From positions 1-64,000 of the forward strand of contig NZ_KB898662.1 of NCBI RefSeq assembly GCF_000377765.1: a DNA stretch of 64,000 nucleotides. The letters run 5' to 3'. Under the pieces are notes generated by a model. The model had not been told where the DNA came from, ran no database searches, and saw only the letters and a program-made list of their open reading frames with translations. Positions 1-9,241 of this stretch are shown piece after piece; position 1 is the first letter of the stretch, and each line of letters starts with the position of its first letter. The stretch comes from Gracilibacillus lacisalsi DSM 19029 (lineage in GTDB: Bacteria > Bacillota > Bacilli > Bacillales > Amphibacillaceae). A program made the position numbers and the translations under genes.

Positions 1-440
1 TACAAAAGTGGATCTTCAGATCACGCTGATCCCACAGGAGTCGAAGTGGACGCCTACGCTAAATAACGTTCTACATTGTTTTAACGTACGGACATTACGT
101 CTTTTATTTCACATGGTATAAAACCTCAAAAAGTTAACTGTCACATACGTTGTAGAGCTGCTTTATAGCGGAGGCCGCCCGCTTCAACTCCTGTGGGACT
201 GTTTTACCTGAAGATCCACTTTTTCAAGCGGTTTTTGCTTGGAAAAGTTAGCTGAAGGTAAAACCCCACGGAAAGGGAAGCGGGCAGCCGGAGCGGTTGA
301 CTTGCACTAGCTAGCTTTCAAAACAGCAACTCCATATGTATAACTATTCTTGTTTCTTAAAATATACGTGATGAATCACCTTTTCCTATCATACTTGCTT
401 ATAAAAGTTGTGATATCAATGATTATATGCTTTCCTTATA
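1..440. repeat. Composite dispersed repeat, family 1 (copy D, left part cut by window start)
   Basis: Bases 1 to about 181 are nearly identical to 58644-58825, so the window opens inside a repeat copy. A second hairpin core in the opposite orientation follows at 177-285, with outer arms GCCCGCTTC and GAAGCGGGC. The tail from about 297 to 395 closely matches 42764-42860. The last bases (ATATGCTTTCCTTA) end only a few bases from the terminator of the PHP gene. No protein-coding gene is supported here. Confidence 0.85.
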
Positions 441-442
441 AT

Positions 443-472
443 TAAAAAAGGATACCACCTTGGTGATATCCT
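443..472 (-). terminator. Rho-independent terminator of the PHP/ECF operon
   Basis: An 11-bp inverted repeat (AGGATACCACC at 449-459 and GGTGATATCCT at 462-472) is followed on the minus strand by a run of T. It lies directly after the stop codon of the PHP-domain gene. Confidence 0.85.
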
Positions 473-477
473 GCCTG

Positions 478-1254
478 TTAAAGTGAGACTGTGTCTACTT
501 CCTGCAAATATTTTTTCATATATTTTTTCACTAATGTAGCAGATTTCACTTTTAATGGTAATTGATCGGAAATTTTCACTTGGTATTTTTGCTGGACAAT
601 AGCTTGTTTTAATTCTTCGCTATTGCGACAATCTTGCTCAAATACATTTACGATACTACCATATTGCAAAAATTGATGAGTATCACTTCCGCCTACAACA
701 GGTAAATCAATTTCTTCCGCTAATTCAAGCAATTCTTGGCGACAAGTCTCTACTCCTTTGGCATATAAATCCTTGCCATTTAAATCAAGTGCATCTAACC
801 TTTTCAACTGTTCCCTCGAAACGTTTTGCGCTAATGGCGTACTATCACGGTAAGGATGTGCACCAATTTTTATCAGAGAATACCCTTCCGCAAGATCCAT
901 CAACAAATCAAACGGAATAAAATGATCCTCCTCGATATAATCTGATAATTGCTCACGTACAGCACAAACTTCCTTTCGATCACCAATTAACAAAATATGC
1001 CCCACTTCTTGAACATCCACTTCTATTCCTGGGAACAACTTCAATCCATCCAGATCATAATAACCATCTACATAGCTATAATGTTCATCTAAAAAAGAAT
1101 AGATATCAAAGAATCGAATCGTATTAAAATGCTCTGTTAACACTAATGCTGTTAATCCATTCTGTTTCGCCTCGACTATCATTTCGCGGAAATAATCCGG
1201 CATAAAATTAGATTTCTTTGAAATCTTTACATGGCTGTGAAAATCAATAATCAT
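478..1254 (-). CDS. PHP-domain metal-dependent phosphoesterase
   Basis: This 258-residue protein shows the motifs of the PHP (polymerase and histidinol phosphatase) superfamily: DFHSH at residues 4-8, TEH near 40, GIEVD near 76, AHP near 132 and SDTH near 190. Together they would bind a two- or three-metal cluster that hydrolyses phosphoesters. It has no signal peptide and should be cytoplasmic. It is the last gene of an operon with the ECF transporter, 12 bp after the T subunit, so it may act on a phosphorylated form of the imported compound. The substrate cannot be named from sequence. The family call is firm and the link to the transporter is inferred from gene order. Confidence 0.85.
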   Translation of the reverse strand: MIIDFHSHVKISKKSNFMPDYFREMIVEAKQNGLTALVLTEHFNTIRFFDIYSFLDEHYSYVDGYYDLDGLKLFPGIEVDVQEVGHILLIGDRKEVCAVREQLSDYIEEDHFIPFDLLMDLAEGYSLIKIGAHPYRDSTPLAQNVSREQLKRLDALDLNGKDLYAKGVETCRQELLELAEEIDLPVVGGSDTHQFLQYGSIVNVFEQDCRNSEELKQAIVQQKYQVKISDQLPLKVKSATLVKKYMKKYLQEVDTVSL

Positions 1255-1266
1255 ACAAACACCTTC

Positions 1267-2076
1267 CTATAACAATATAAATAATGCTATCACGTAAATA
1301 GCAGAACCGAGCAAAAATAAATAATCTTGTCGTTTCATTTTTAATGAAGCTAATTTTAATTTCTTTACTTCAGGGTGATTAAACCCATACATACTTCCCT
1401 TTGTTTCTAACGCCTCCACCGTTGTTCGTGCGCTTTTCGCTGTCGATAACAACAATGGATAGAAAGAAAGCATCGCGATTTTAACAAAATATGCAATCGA
1501 GCGGATATATAAGAAACCATGTTTTTCAGGAGTTTTCCCTCGTAAACGGAATGACTGAAACACATGATGATATTCCTCTATTAAAGTAGGTAACATCCGG
1601 TAACCATAGGCAATACTGAAAGAAACCTGACCTGGCACCTTAATTTTGAGTAAGCCATCACTTAATTTATCTGGATTCATCGAACAAAAAACCGAGATAC
1701 TTGCTAATGAAATCGTCGATAATTTAACGGTTAAGACAAGCAGTGGTAGCATCGTTGTCCAATTACCACCAAAAAATAATGATACGACTAATAAGTAGCC
1801 ACCTTGCCCCAATAACCCTAAACAAAGAATAAAAATAATAAGTGGACTAATTTTCGCCATATATGTTGTCACCATCATAAACAAACACATACCAATCAAC
1901 ACACGTACATCATGAATAAACCACGGTATAATACCAAAGAACAGGTACCAAATAAATAATGTTCTCGGGTCCAATTTTGCTAAGAAAGTATCCCCGTTTC
2001 CATATGCCGTATTAAGTAATTCAATTTTTACTTGTTCTACCGATAATTTATCGGCAAATTTACGCGTATACTCCAT
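1267..2076 (-). CDS. ECF transporter transmembrane (T) subunit, EcfT family
   Basis: This 269-residue integral membrane protein has about five to six hydrophobic segments. It carries the coupling-helix signature of EcfT/CbiQ proteins: 'GYRMLPTLIEEYHHVFQSFR' near residues 157-176 and an ARTTVEA-like motif near 217-223 that contacts the ATPases. It joins the fused ATPase to the substrate-binding S subunit. Its start overlaps the ATPase gene by 17 bp, which indicates translational coupling. It resembles YkoC-type T subunits of dedicated ECF systems rather than the shared EcfT of the ribosomal operon. Confidence 0.88.
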   Translation of the reverse strand: MEYTRKFADKLSVEQVKIELLNTAYGNGDTFLAKLDPRTLFIWYLFFGIIPWFIHDVRVLIGMCLFMMVTTYMAKISPLIIFILCLGLLGQGGYLLVVSLFFGGNWTTMLPLLVLTVKLSTISLASISVFCSMNPDKLSDGLLKIKVPGQVSFSIAYGYRMLPTLIEEYHHVFQSFRLRGKTPEKHGFLYIRSIAYFVKIAMLSFYPLLLSTAKSARTTVEALETKGSMYGFNHPEVKKLKLASLKMKRQDYLFLLGSAIYVIALFILL

Positions 2077-3757
2077 TATCGACTTCCTCTCTTTGATAAC
2101 GCTCGATAAACTCCTGTACTGTATATGCAGGCTCTTCCCACCCTAATGATTTCGTAAGCGAAAAAACTTGTGGTGGCATAAGTCCTGCCTTTTCTAACAA
2201 TCGATAATTTTGAAATACCGAAACACGATCTCCGTCATGAATGATTCTTCCTTCATGCATAACTATAATCCTATTAGCAAATTCACTGGCTAACTGCATA
2301 TCATGTGTAGCGATCACGACTGCTTTTAATTGTCTTTTTAAGTCGTCCAGTAATTTGGTAATATGCTTTCTCGTTGCGATATCTAAATTAGCTGTTGGTT
2401 CATCTAACAACATAATCTCAGGATTCATTCCTACTCCAATCGCAAGTGATGCTCTTCGTTGCTGACCACCACTCAATAGGCGGCTGTCACGATCAGCAAG
2501 TTCAGTAAGCTCAAATTGTTTCAGTAATTTATCCACTTTTGTTTGATAATCTTTTACTTTACGAGATTTCATAAAAAATGCTACATCTTTCTCAACACAA
2601 TCCTCGATAAACATTTGTTCAGGATTCTGGTGAATATAGGTTACCTTTTCCGCTAAATATTCAGGAGGGACATCTCTTGTATTCTCTCCATCAACGGTTA
2701 CTTCTCCAGTTGCAGCCTTTACCAATCCTGTCATCAAACGCATAAACGATGATTTTCCTGCCCCATTATTTCCAACTAAAGCGATATAATCGCCTTCATG
2801 AATCGTACAATCAATTTCATGTAATACTTGTTTCTTTTCTCTTGTGATCGTTTTATAGGCAAAGTCAACATCTTCGTATGACACAATTGCTTGCTTCTGC
2901 TCCCTACTAGAAATATATGTACTTTCTTTTGGTTCTGCAGTGGAAAAATGAGTCAAGCCTTCTTCTAACGTAACAGGTAACTTTCCGTCCATTCCTGTTT
3001 CCCGTGCTACTTGTGTCACCTGTGGCGGATAAATCTGGTGTGCAAGTAAGGTATCAACTTGATTTAACGCCTCTGTAACTGGTAACGAAAAATGGATCGT
3101 GCCTTGATCCATCAGTACCACTTTCTTAGCATAGGAAGCAACAAATTCCGTATGATGTTCAATAACAATGATCGTCTTGTCGTGCACTTCGTTTAATTCC
3201 GTTAAAATATCATAAATATCTTTGGCATGATGTGGATCAAGTTGGGCAACCGGCTCATCAATGATAATGATGTCAGGATTCAATGACAATACACTTGCTA
3301 ATGCTAATAAGTGTTTTTGTCCACCACTTAACTGCCAGATAAAAGCATCCTTCTGCTCTTCTAAGCCAACTAATTTTAAGGCTTGGAGTCCTCTTTCATG
3401 GAAATCAGGCAGTCCATAGTGCAGAGGAGCAAAAGACGCATCCTCTAACACTCTTGGACTAACAATCTGATTTTCAAAATCCTGATAAACATAGCCAACA
3501 TGCTTGGATAAATCTGCTACTTTGTAATCTGTTGTTTTATAACCATTTACTGTCACTTCTCCAGACATATCACCAACATAATAATGTGGAATTAAACCAT
3601 TCAACAGCTTACACATTGTTGACTTACCACTACCATTTCCACCTAATATTGCTATAAAATCCCCTTTTTCAATCGATAAATTGATATTGTTTAATACTGG
3701 ATGTTCGGCACCTGGATATTGAAAGGTGACGTTTTTTATTTCGATTTGAGATGTCAT
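2060..3757 (-). CDS. ECF transporter ATPase with two fused ABC domains (EcfA-EcfA', YkoD-like)
   Basis: The 565-residue protein contains two complete ABC ATPase domains. The first has Walker A GGNGSGKST near residue 40, signature LSGGQ near 143 and Walker B IIIIDEP. The second has GNNGAGKSS near 329, LSGGQQRR and MLLDEPTANLD. A linker of about 40 residues separates them near residues 250-290. Such double ATPases power group I ECF importers, in which one polypeptide replaces the EcfA/EcfA' pair. It overlaps the S-subunit gene upstream by 4 bp (ATGA type) and the T-subunit gene downstream by 17 bp, so all three subunits are made in equal dose. Confidence 0.93.
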   Translation of the reverse strand: MTSQIEIKNVTFQYPGAEHPVLNNINLSIEKGDFIAILGGNGSGKSTMCKLLNGLIPHYYVGDMSGEVTVNGYKTTDYKVADLSKHVGYVYQDFENQIVSPRVLEDASFAPLHYGLPDFHERGLQALKLVGLEEQKDAFIWQLSGGQKHLLALASVLSLNPDIIIIDEPVAQLDPHHAKDIYDILTELNEVHDKTIIVIEHHTEFVASYAKKVVLMDQGTIHFSLPVTEALNQVDTLLAHQIYPPQVTQVARETGMDGKLPVTLEEGLTHFSTAEPKESTYISSREQKQAIVSYEDVDFAYKTITREKKQVLHEIDCTIHEGDYIALVGNNGAGKSSFMRLMTGLVKAATGEVTVDGENTRDVPPEYLAEKVTYIHQNPEQMFIEDCVEKDVAFFMKSRKVKDYQTKVDKLLKQFELTELADRDSRLLSGGQQRRASLAIGVGMNPEIMLLDEPTANLDIATRKHITKLLDDLKRQLKAVVIATHDMQLASEFANRIIVMHEGRIIHDGDRVSVFQNYRLLEKAGLMPPQVFSLTKSLGWEEPAYTVQEFIERYQREEVDNGVYA

Positions 3758-4638
3758 GATGGAATCTTTTCCTCCTGTTGATCAGCAGCGTTGGTGTTTG
3801 ATTTTTTCTTGATCATAAATGTAATCGTAATGATTGCTACTATTAATGCAACTCCAAGACTTACCCAAATAAACCAGTCACCAAACATTTCTAAGAAATC
3901 TGCTTCCCATTCGACATTAAAGCCTGCTTCTGAAAGATATTCAAATAGAAAAGCTGCAGCAGCAAGAAAAATACCTGTAACGATTAATCGTGGACCAACG
4001 ATTTCACCTAATGAATAGCGGTCATGACGATCACGTGGTTTCATACCTAATAACGGTTCGATCTTTCCATATAATCGTGGTACTAAATATAAAGTTGGTA
4101 ACAAGGCAAATAGAATTCCTGAGAACAAGACATCATTAAGAAAAGCAAAGCCTTCCACAACTACAACACTTTCGGCTAACCCTGGTACAGCTTCTAACTC
4201 TTCGACACCGACCCAAACTTTTAAAATATCGACCATTGCACTGATCGCCTGATGAATAACTACCCCTAAAATCGCAGCAGTTCCGACTTGCAACTTGTTT
4301 TTTGGGTCACGTACAAATGTCCCTGCTACATACATCGCTAATGAAAAAGCGATAAACTTCTCCAATTCACCAAAGCCACCGAATTGGCCGAGCATCAACT
4401 CACCGAAAATTACTTCTCCTAAAGATGCACCAATCGCAGCATATAACGGATGGAATAAAATACATAATGTTAAAGGAATAAAAGCAAAATACTCAATCGA
4501 AAATTCGATTGGACCAAGGTATGCACTTGGCACCAATTCCGTAATCATATTCGACAGACCATACAACGACATAGATAAAATAAAGACCATCATCTTTTGT
4601 GACTGTGTTAGCGTGTAACGTTGATTTAATGTTGCCAT
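3754..4638 (-). CDS. ECF transporter substrate-binding (S) subunit, unknown substrate
   Basis: This 294-residue hydrophobic protein has roughly six to eight membrane segments. It contains the small-residue-rich 'AAIGASLGEVIFGELMLGQF' stretch near residues 67-86 that is typical of S-component folds. Its position as first gene of an S-AA-T operon supports the role. It is longer than the usual S subunit of about 180-200 residues. The extra part is an acidic loop and a C-terminal helix pair ending in a charged tail. The flanking RpiR regulator and PHP phosphoesterase hint at a phosphorylated sugar or nucleotide-related ligand rather than thiamine, but this is only inference. Confidence 0.75.
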   Translation of the reverse strand: MATLNQRYTLTQSQKMMVFILSMSLYGLSNMITELVPSAYLGPIEFSIEYFAFIPLTLCILFHPLYAAIGASLGEVIFGELMLGQFGGFGELEKFIAFSLAMYVAGTFVRDPKNKLQVGTAAILGVVIHQAISAMVDILKVWVGVEELEAVPGLAESVVVVEGFAFLNDVLFSGILFALLPTLYLVPRLYGKIEPLLGMKPRDRHDRYSLGEIVGPRLIVTGIFLAAAAFLFEYLSEAGFNVEWEADFLEMFGDWFIWVSLGVALIVAIITITFMIKKKSNTNAADQQEEKIPS

Positions 4639-4660
4639 TTTTCTACCTCCTTTATTTGAT

Positions 4661-4709
4661 TAACTTCATTGTAAAGAAGGTTTATTAATCTATGTTTGGA
4701 ATGAAGTTA
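4661..4709. promoter_or_regulatory. Inverted repeat in divergent ECF/rpiR promoter region
   Basis: Perfect 10-bp arms TAACTTCATT (4661-4670) and AATGAAGTTA (4700-4709) lie between the divergent S-subunit and RpiR genes. The placement suggests an operator for the RpiR-type regulator or a looped promoter structure. Confidence 0.5.
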
Positions 4710-4739
4710 AGAGAGTGTAAATTTGTTAACTTTTATTTT

Positions 4740-4765
4740 CATAATGTAAATTTTTTTTCATTATG
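4740..4765. promoter_or_regulatory. Second inverted repeat upstream of rpiR-like gene
   Basis: Arms CATAATG (4740-4746) and CATTATG (4759-4765) flank a T-rich 12-bp centre, about 50 bp upstream of the chosen RpiR start. It could be part of the same regulator's binding region. Confidence 0.4.
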
Positions 4766-4814
4766 AGTTATGAGGAAGATTCATTTGCTAGAATACAAAA
4801 CGAGGAGGGATCAT

Positions 4815-5636
4815 ATGCTGCCATTTTCCATTGAAAAAGACCGATTAACACCTAGTCAAATGAAAATAGCAAACTACATTTCTAAGCATTTGCAACAAGT
4901 CTTACTGTCAACAGAGAAGGAAATTGCACAAGAGGTGGGAGTAAGTATAGCCACCGTTTCTCGCTTCTGGTCGATGATTGGCTATCACAATTTAAAAGAT
5001 TTTAAACAACAGATGAAAAAGAAGCTAGAAGTTTCTCCTGCAGGTAAGATTAAACGAGTACCAAGGCAACCATCACATTATCTTACATTAGAAAAAAGTC
5101 TATCCTTACTGCAAGAAACGTTTGATAATATGGACCAAGTCCGCTTCCAACAAGCACTTGACCTACTTTATCGGGCCAATCATGTTTATATTTTTGCTAG
5201 CGGACCTTCTAAAGGACTAGGTGAATTACTTGTGTATCGAATGAAACGTTTTGGCATATCGATTCATTTAATAGAACATCAAGGAAATGAATTGTTAGAA
5301 GAGTTGATTCATTTTGAACAAGGGGATGTTGTGATCGTCTTTGCGTTTGGAAGGTTACTGCCTGAAGCGAGAGTCATCTTGGACTACCAGCGAGAAATTC
5401 ATTTTCAAACCATTATGATTACCGATCAATTAGTAGCAGATTTCACATCCTTGTCGACTATTACTTTATTTGCAAGTAGAGGGGATGCTAACGAATTCCA
5501 TTCTATGGTAGCACCTACTATATTAGTAGAAAACCTTATACTTGGATTAAGTTTAAGAGACCACACAAAGAATATTGAAAGATTGGAGCACTTATCCTCT
5601 TTAAGAAAAAAATATGACAAAGAGCTTCCGCGATAA
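4815..5636 (+). CDS. RpiR/MurR-family transcriptional regulator
   Basis: The 273-residue protein has an N-terminal HTH_6 domain (residues about 5-75, with 'EIAQEVGVSIATVSRFWSMI' as the helix-turn-helix) and a SIS sugar-isomerase-like domain (about 115-245, 'VYIFASGPSKGLGELL'). RpiR proteins sense phosphosugars through the SIS domain. I chose the ATG at 4815 because GAGGAGGG sits just upstream. An ATG 45 bp earlier has no ribosome-binding site. It is divergent from the ECF/PHP operon and is the obvious candidate controller of that operon. Confidence 0.88.
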   Translation: MLPFSIEKDRLTPSQMKIANYISKHLQQVLLSTEKEIAQEVGVSIATVSRFWSMIGYHNLKDFKQQMKKKLEVSPAGKIKRVPRQPSHYLTLEKSLSLLQETFDNMDQVRFQQALDLLYRANHVYIFASGPSKGLGELLVYRMKRFGISIHLIEHQGNELLEELIHFEQGDVVIVFAFGRLLPEARVILDYQREIHFQTIMITDQLVADFTSLSTITLFASRGDANEFHSMVAPTILVENLILGLSLRDHTKNIERLEHLSSLRKKYDKELPR

Positions 5637-5752
5637 AAATAAATATGTCTATATACCTATAATTGTAAAAATGTATTGTAACTATTTACTTATTTATTTA
5701 TACTTAAAGTAATAGAACATCATTTCACACATAGGAAAGGAAGACTACAGAC

Positions 5753-7228
5753 ATGGACCTTATTCAAACGATGAAACACAATGATACCAAGCATAAGAAT
5801 ATTTTAATGATAAGCATTCTAGCGATTATGATGAGTGCTGGAATTATATTATCATTCGTTACGAATCAAACGACCTCAACTATACTCTATAGTAGTGAGC
5901 TCATTTTAGGTGTTATCTTTTTTATCATATTTCAAAAAGGAATAAATAAACCTCATGTTTTACCATATTTACTTGTTATCATGTACTTCAGTCTTATCTT
6001 TGTTTTTATAGCAATTCAAGGAGCAAGTGCATCGATTTTTATGATCGTTCTCTTCCTAAGTATATTTTCAGGCATTCAAATGAATCGTAAAGTGTTTTAT
6101 ACAGGATTTGTTATTGGTTTATTGGTGATAGGATATAATTTCTATGTAATGGATAAATCGGACCAATTAATGGTAGATTTATTCCTATATTCTTTAATCA
6201 CCTTTTTGTTAACGGCAGTGATTTTTCACTTTATTATTAAAATGGCGAATAACCAAATGACACAACTTGCCGACCTGTTACAATCGTCTGAATTAAATAG
6301 TCATAACAGAGAACAACAAGGACAGGTGGTCGAAAAATCGGTTACGAACATCTTGGAAAAAATCGCACAGGTTAATGACAAATTGCAAGACAATGTCAAA
6401 ACTCAAAATGATCTAAATGCTACCATTCAAGAAATCTCTCAAGCTAGTCAATCACAATCAGAGCAAATTTCTGATATTTCCAATGCCACCAATGATACAC
6501 GGCAAAATATAGATATTGTTGAACAGACATCTCAGCACCTCTATGACGAAGCTTTACAAGCGAGTGAATTAACATTGTCTGGCAAAGAAAAAATGGACAC
6601 ATTAAATGAAAATAATCGTATCCTAGAACAGACGATCGGTGATTTAAGCAGGACCTTTGCTGAATTAACCGATAAAATCAAAGAAACAAATGGTTTTGCT
6701 GACAATATTAAAGAAATTACCGAACAAACCAATTTACTTGCCTTAAATGCATCTATTGAGGCAGCACGTGCTGGTGAAGCAGGGAAAGGATTTGCCGTTG
6801 TAGCGGATGAAATAAGAAAGCTCGCTGACTTAACTGGTGAGACAACTGAAAAAATCACAAGCAATTTATCCGCATTAAATGATACAAACGACTCGGCGGT
6901 TGCCCAGATGGATAAGAGTATGCAAAATTTTGTCGATGGTATGCAAACGTCTGAGGAAGTAACTGGCTATTTTGAAAGACTCACGACAACGATGGGAACA
7001 TTAAATGACGCGTTACAGAACTTTTCCCAATTAGCTAAGCAAGTACAGCAACAATCAAACGGTGTAGATGGGTCCACAAATGATTTAGCAGCGATTATCG
7101 AAGAGACTTCTGCAAGCTTAGAAGAAATGAGTTCAACGATTACCACTTTAACCGAAAGCAACAAAGAGCTGGCTGAATTATTAGATGAAGCTGTTGAGGA
7201 TTCAGAAACATTAAAGAAACAGTTCTAA
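5753..7228 (+). CDS. Methyl-accepting chemotaxis protein with a membrane-embedded sensor
   Basis: Of 491 residues, the first about 165 form five or six membrane helices with no large extracellular loop. The rest is a coiled-coil signalling domain. The conserved hairpin tip is visible at about residues 328-352 ([20 protein letters not shown], then [18 protein letters not shown]). This domain would contact CheW and CheA. No HAMP domain is obvious. The absence of a Cache or 4HB sensor suggests it senses something in the membrane or through its helices. It is a single-gene unit with its own ribosome-binding site and a strong terminator. Confidence 0.92.
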   Translation: MDLIQTMKHNDTKHKNILMISILAIMMSAGIILSFVTNQTTSTILYSSELILGVIFFIIFQKGINKPHVLPYLLVIMYFSLIFVFIAIQGASASIFMIVLFLSIFSGIQMNRKVFYTGFVIGLLVIGYNFYVMDKSDQLMVDLFLYSLITFLLTAVIFHFIIKMANNQMTQLADLLQSSELNSHNREQQGQVVEKSVTNILEKIAQVNDKLQDNVKTQNDLNATIQEISQASQSQSEQISDISNATNDTRQNIDIVEQTSQHLYDEALQASELTLSGKEKMDTLNENNRILEQTIGDLSRTFAELTDKIKETNGFADNIKEITEQTNLLALNASIEAARAGEAGKGFAVVADEIRKLADLTGETTEKITSNLSALNDTNDSAVAQMDKSMQNFVDGMQTSEEVTGYFERLTTTMGTLNDALQNFSQLAKQVQQQSNGVDGSTNDLAAIIEETSASLEEMSSTITTLTESNKELAELLDEAVEDSETLKKQF

Positions 7229-7237
7229 GTTTTATAA

Positions 7238-7283
7238 AAAGGATAGAGGAGCTGGATAAATATGCTCTATCTATCCTTTTTTT
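7238..7283 (+). terminator. Rho-independent terminator after the chemoreceptor gene
   Basis: Arms AAAGGATAGA and TCTATCCTTT are followed by a T run ending near 7283, just after the stop codon at 7228. Confidence 0.85.
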
Positions 7284-7388
7284 GTATTTCACATGCCCTA
7301 GAAATTTGTTTCTCATTGGCTTTTAAAAATTATCGCAGTGAAGAATGATTGTAGCTTAACTAAGCTTTTACTTCTAGCTTATTGAATT

Positions 7389-7928
<540 letters not shown>

Positions 7929-8384
7929 TCAATACTCTCTCTTGTTCCCTTTTTTAACAAATTCCCAATCTTTTTCTATATTTTCTCTTACTCTTTGAAG
8001 AAGGTTGTAGATGGTATCTATCTCTTTTTCGGAAAACCCGTTCAATGCAATCGTATTGGAATAATCGTTTTCTCTTTTGATAAAAGGGTAAACATTTTCC
8101 CCTTTCGTTGTTGGAAAGAGTTTTTTAATTTTCTTGTTATGGTTGTCTGCTCGCTTTTCAATAAAACCATTTAATTCAAGTTTTTTTATAGCGCGTGCTG
8201 CTGTTGTTCGATCTACTTTGATCATTTCAGCTAGCTTTTCTTGAATAACGCCTGGGTTTTCACATATGCGCACAAGATACAAATACTGACCTTTTGTTAG
8301 GTCAAATTCTTTAAATTCTATATTACTTATAGAATCTAAAGCCCTTGCTATCATCCCGATTTCACGAAGTATTTCCTTCATCAT
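7929..8384 (-). CDS. MarR-family transcriptional regulator
   Basis: This 151-residue winged-helix protein fits the MarR family in length and in its recognition region: 'EKLAEMIKVDRTTAARAIKKL' occupies roughly residues 54-75 as two overlapping pieces of the helix-turn-helix, and the wing follows ('GFIEKRADNHNKK'). MarR dimers usually repress their own operon and release DNA on ligand binding. Two matching 18-bp near-palindromes lie in the promoter region just upstream, which strongly suggests autorepression of this regulator/acetyltransferase pair. Confidence 0.88.
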   Translation of the reverse strand: MMKEILREIGMIARALDSISNIEFKEFDLTKGQYLYLVRICENPGVIQEKLAEMIKVDRTTAARAIKKLELNGFIEKRADNHNKKIKKLFPTTKGENVYPFIKRENDYSNTIALNGFSEKEIDTIYNLLQRVRENIEKDWEFVKKGNKREY

Positions 8385-8404
8385 TAACTCCTCAGCACTT
8401 ATTT

Positions 8405-8422
8405 TTGTTGTATATGCAACAA
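8405..8422. promoter_or_regulatory. Putative MarR operator 1
   Basis: TTGTTGTATATGCAACAA is a near-perfect palindrome, 20 bp upstream of the marR-like start codon. A second copy lies 47 bp away at 8452-8469. Confidence 0.65.
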
Positions 8423-8451
8423 TAATAATACCTATCTAACATACCTTATTT

Positions 8452-8469
8452 TTATTGTATTTGCAACAA
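8452..8469. promoter_or_regulatory. Putative MarR operator 2
   Basis: TTATTGTATTTGCAACAA matches operator 1 in 16 of 18 positions and has the same orientation and phase. The two sites lie between the marR-like gene and the divergent response-regulator gene, so both directions could be affected. Confidence 0.6.
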
Positions 8470-8557
8470 AAACAAAGAATTATTAATCACTTTTCATCTC
8501 TTACTGACTGCTACCTTTCCAAATTTGTGCTATATTTATTGCTAAGGAGAGGATTAC

Positions 8558-9241
8558 ATGACCAAGATTCTGATTGTGGAAGATGAAGAAAAGTTAGCTC
8601 GTGTATTAGAACTAGAATTAGGCTATGAAGACTACCAAACTACGATTGCTACTGATGGACAGACGGCTTTTCAACTTTTACAGGAAAATGATTATGATCT
8701 TGTTTTATTAGATATCATGCTACCAGGAATAAGCGGACTTGAAATACTCAGACGCTATCGCAAAACGAATACTGCTACACCAATTCTTCTATTAACTGCT
8801 CGTGATGAAGTACATGATAAAGTCTCTGGCCTAGACTTAGGAGCTAATGATTATATAACCAAGCCATTTCAAATAGAAGAATTGTTAGCAAGAGTCCGAG
8901 CACAATTACGGCAGGCCGGACCAGCTAACTCTCTGCAAGACCAACTAAACTATCAAGATTTAACGATTGATTTGCAGTCACGAGATGTGACAAGAAACGG
9001 TAAAATAATTGATCTCACTCCGCGTGAATATGATCTGCTTACCTTCTTATTACAAAACAAAAATCAAGTTTTCAGCCGTGATCAATTATTGGATAAAGTC
9101 TGGGGCTTTGATTACGCCGGGGATACCAATGTTGTGGATGTCTATATCCGCTATATTCGCAATAAAATTGATAAACCCTTCGAAAAGGTAACTATTCAAA
9201 CCGTTCGTGGTGTAGGTTATACGATAAAGGATGTAAAATAA
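8558..9241 (+). CDS. OmpR-family response regulator (YkoG/ArlR-like)
   Basis: The 227-residue protein has a receiver domain with the phospho-acceptor Asp52 (LVLLDIMLPG), acidic residues EDE at 8-10 and Lys near 102 (TKPF). A winged-helix output domain follows (about 130-225, 'DLTPREYDLLTFLL' and 'VDVYIRYIRNKID'). It overlaps the sensor kinase gene by 1 bp (TAATG). The downstream PepSY gene matches the gene order of Bacillus subtilis ykoG-ykoH-ykoI, so it is probably the YkoG counterpart. The inducing signal is unknown. Confidence 0.92.
   Translation: MTKILIVEDEEKLARVLELELGYEDYQTTIATDGQTAFQLLQENDYDLVLLDIMLPGISGLEILRRYRKTNTATPILLLTARDEVHDKVSGLDLGANDYITKPFQIEELLARVRAQLRQAGPANSLQDQLNYQDLTIDLQSRDVTRNGKIIDLTPREYDLLTFLLQNKNQVFSRDQLLDKVWGFDYAGDTNVVDVYIRYIRNKIDKPFEKVTIQTVRGVGYTIKDVK

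Noticed and set aside
3754-4638. Naming the S subunit YkoE (thiamine precursor uptake)
   Set aside because: The fused ATPase and T subunit look YkoD/YkoC-like, but the S subunit is much longer, there is no TPP riboswitch upstream and the neighbours are RpiR and PHP genes.
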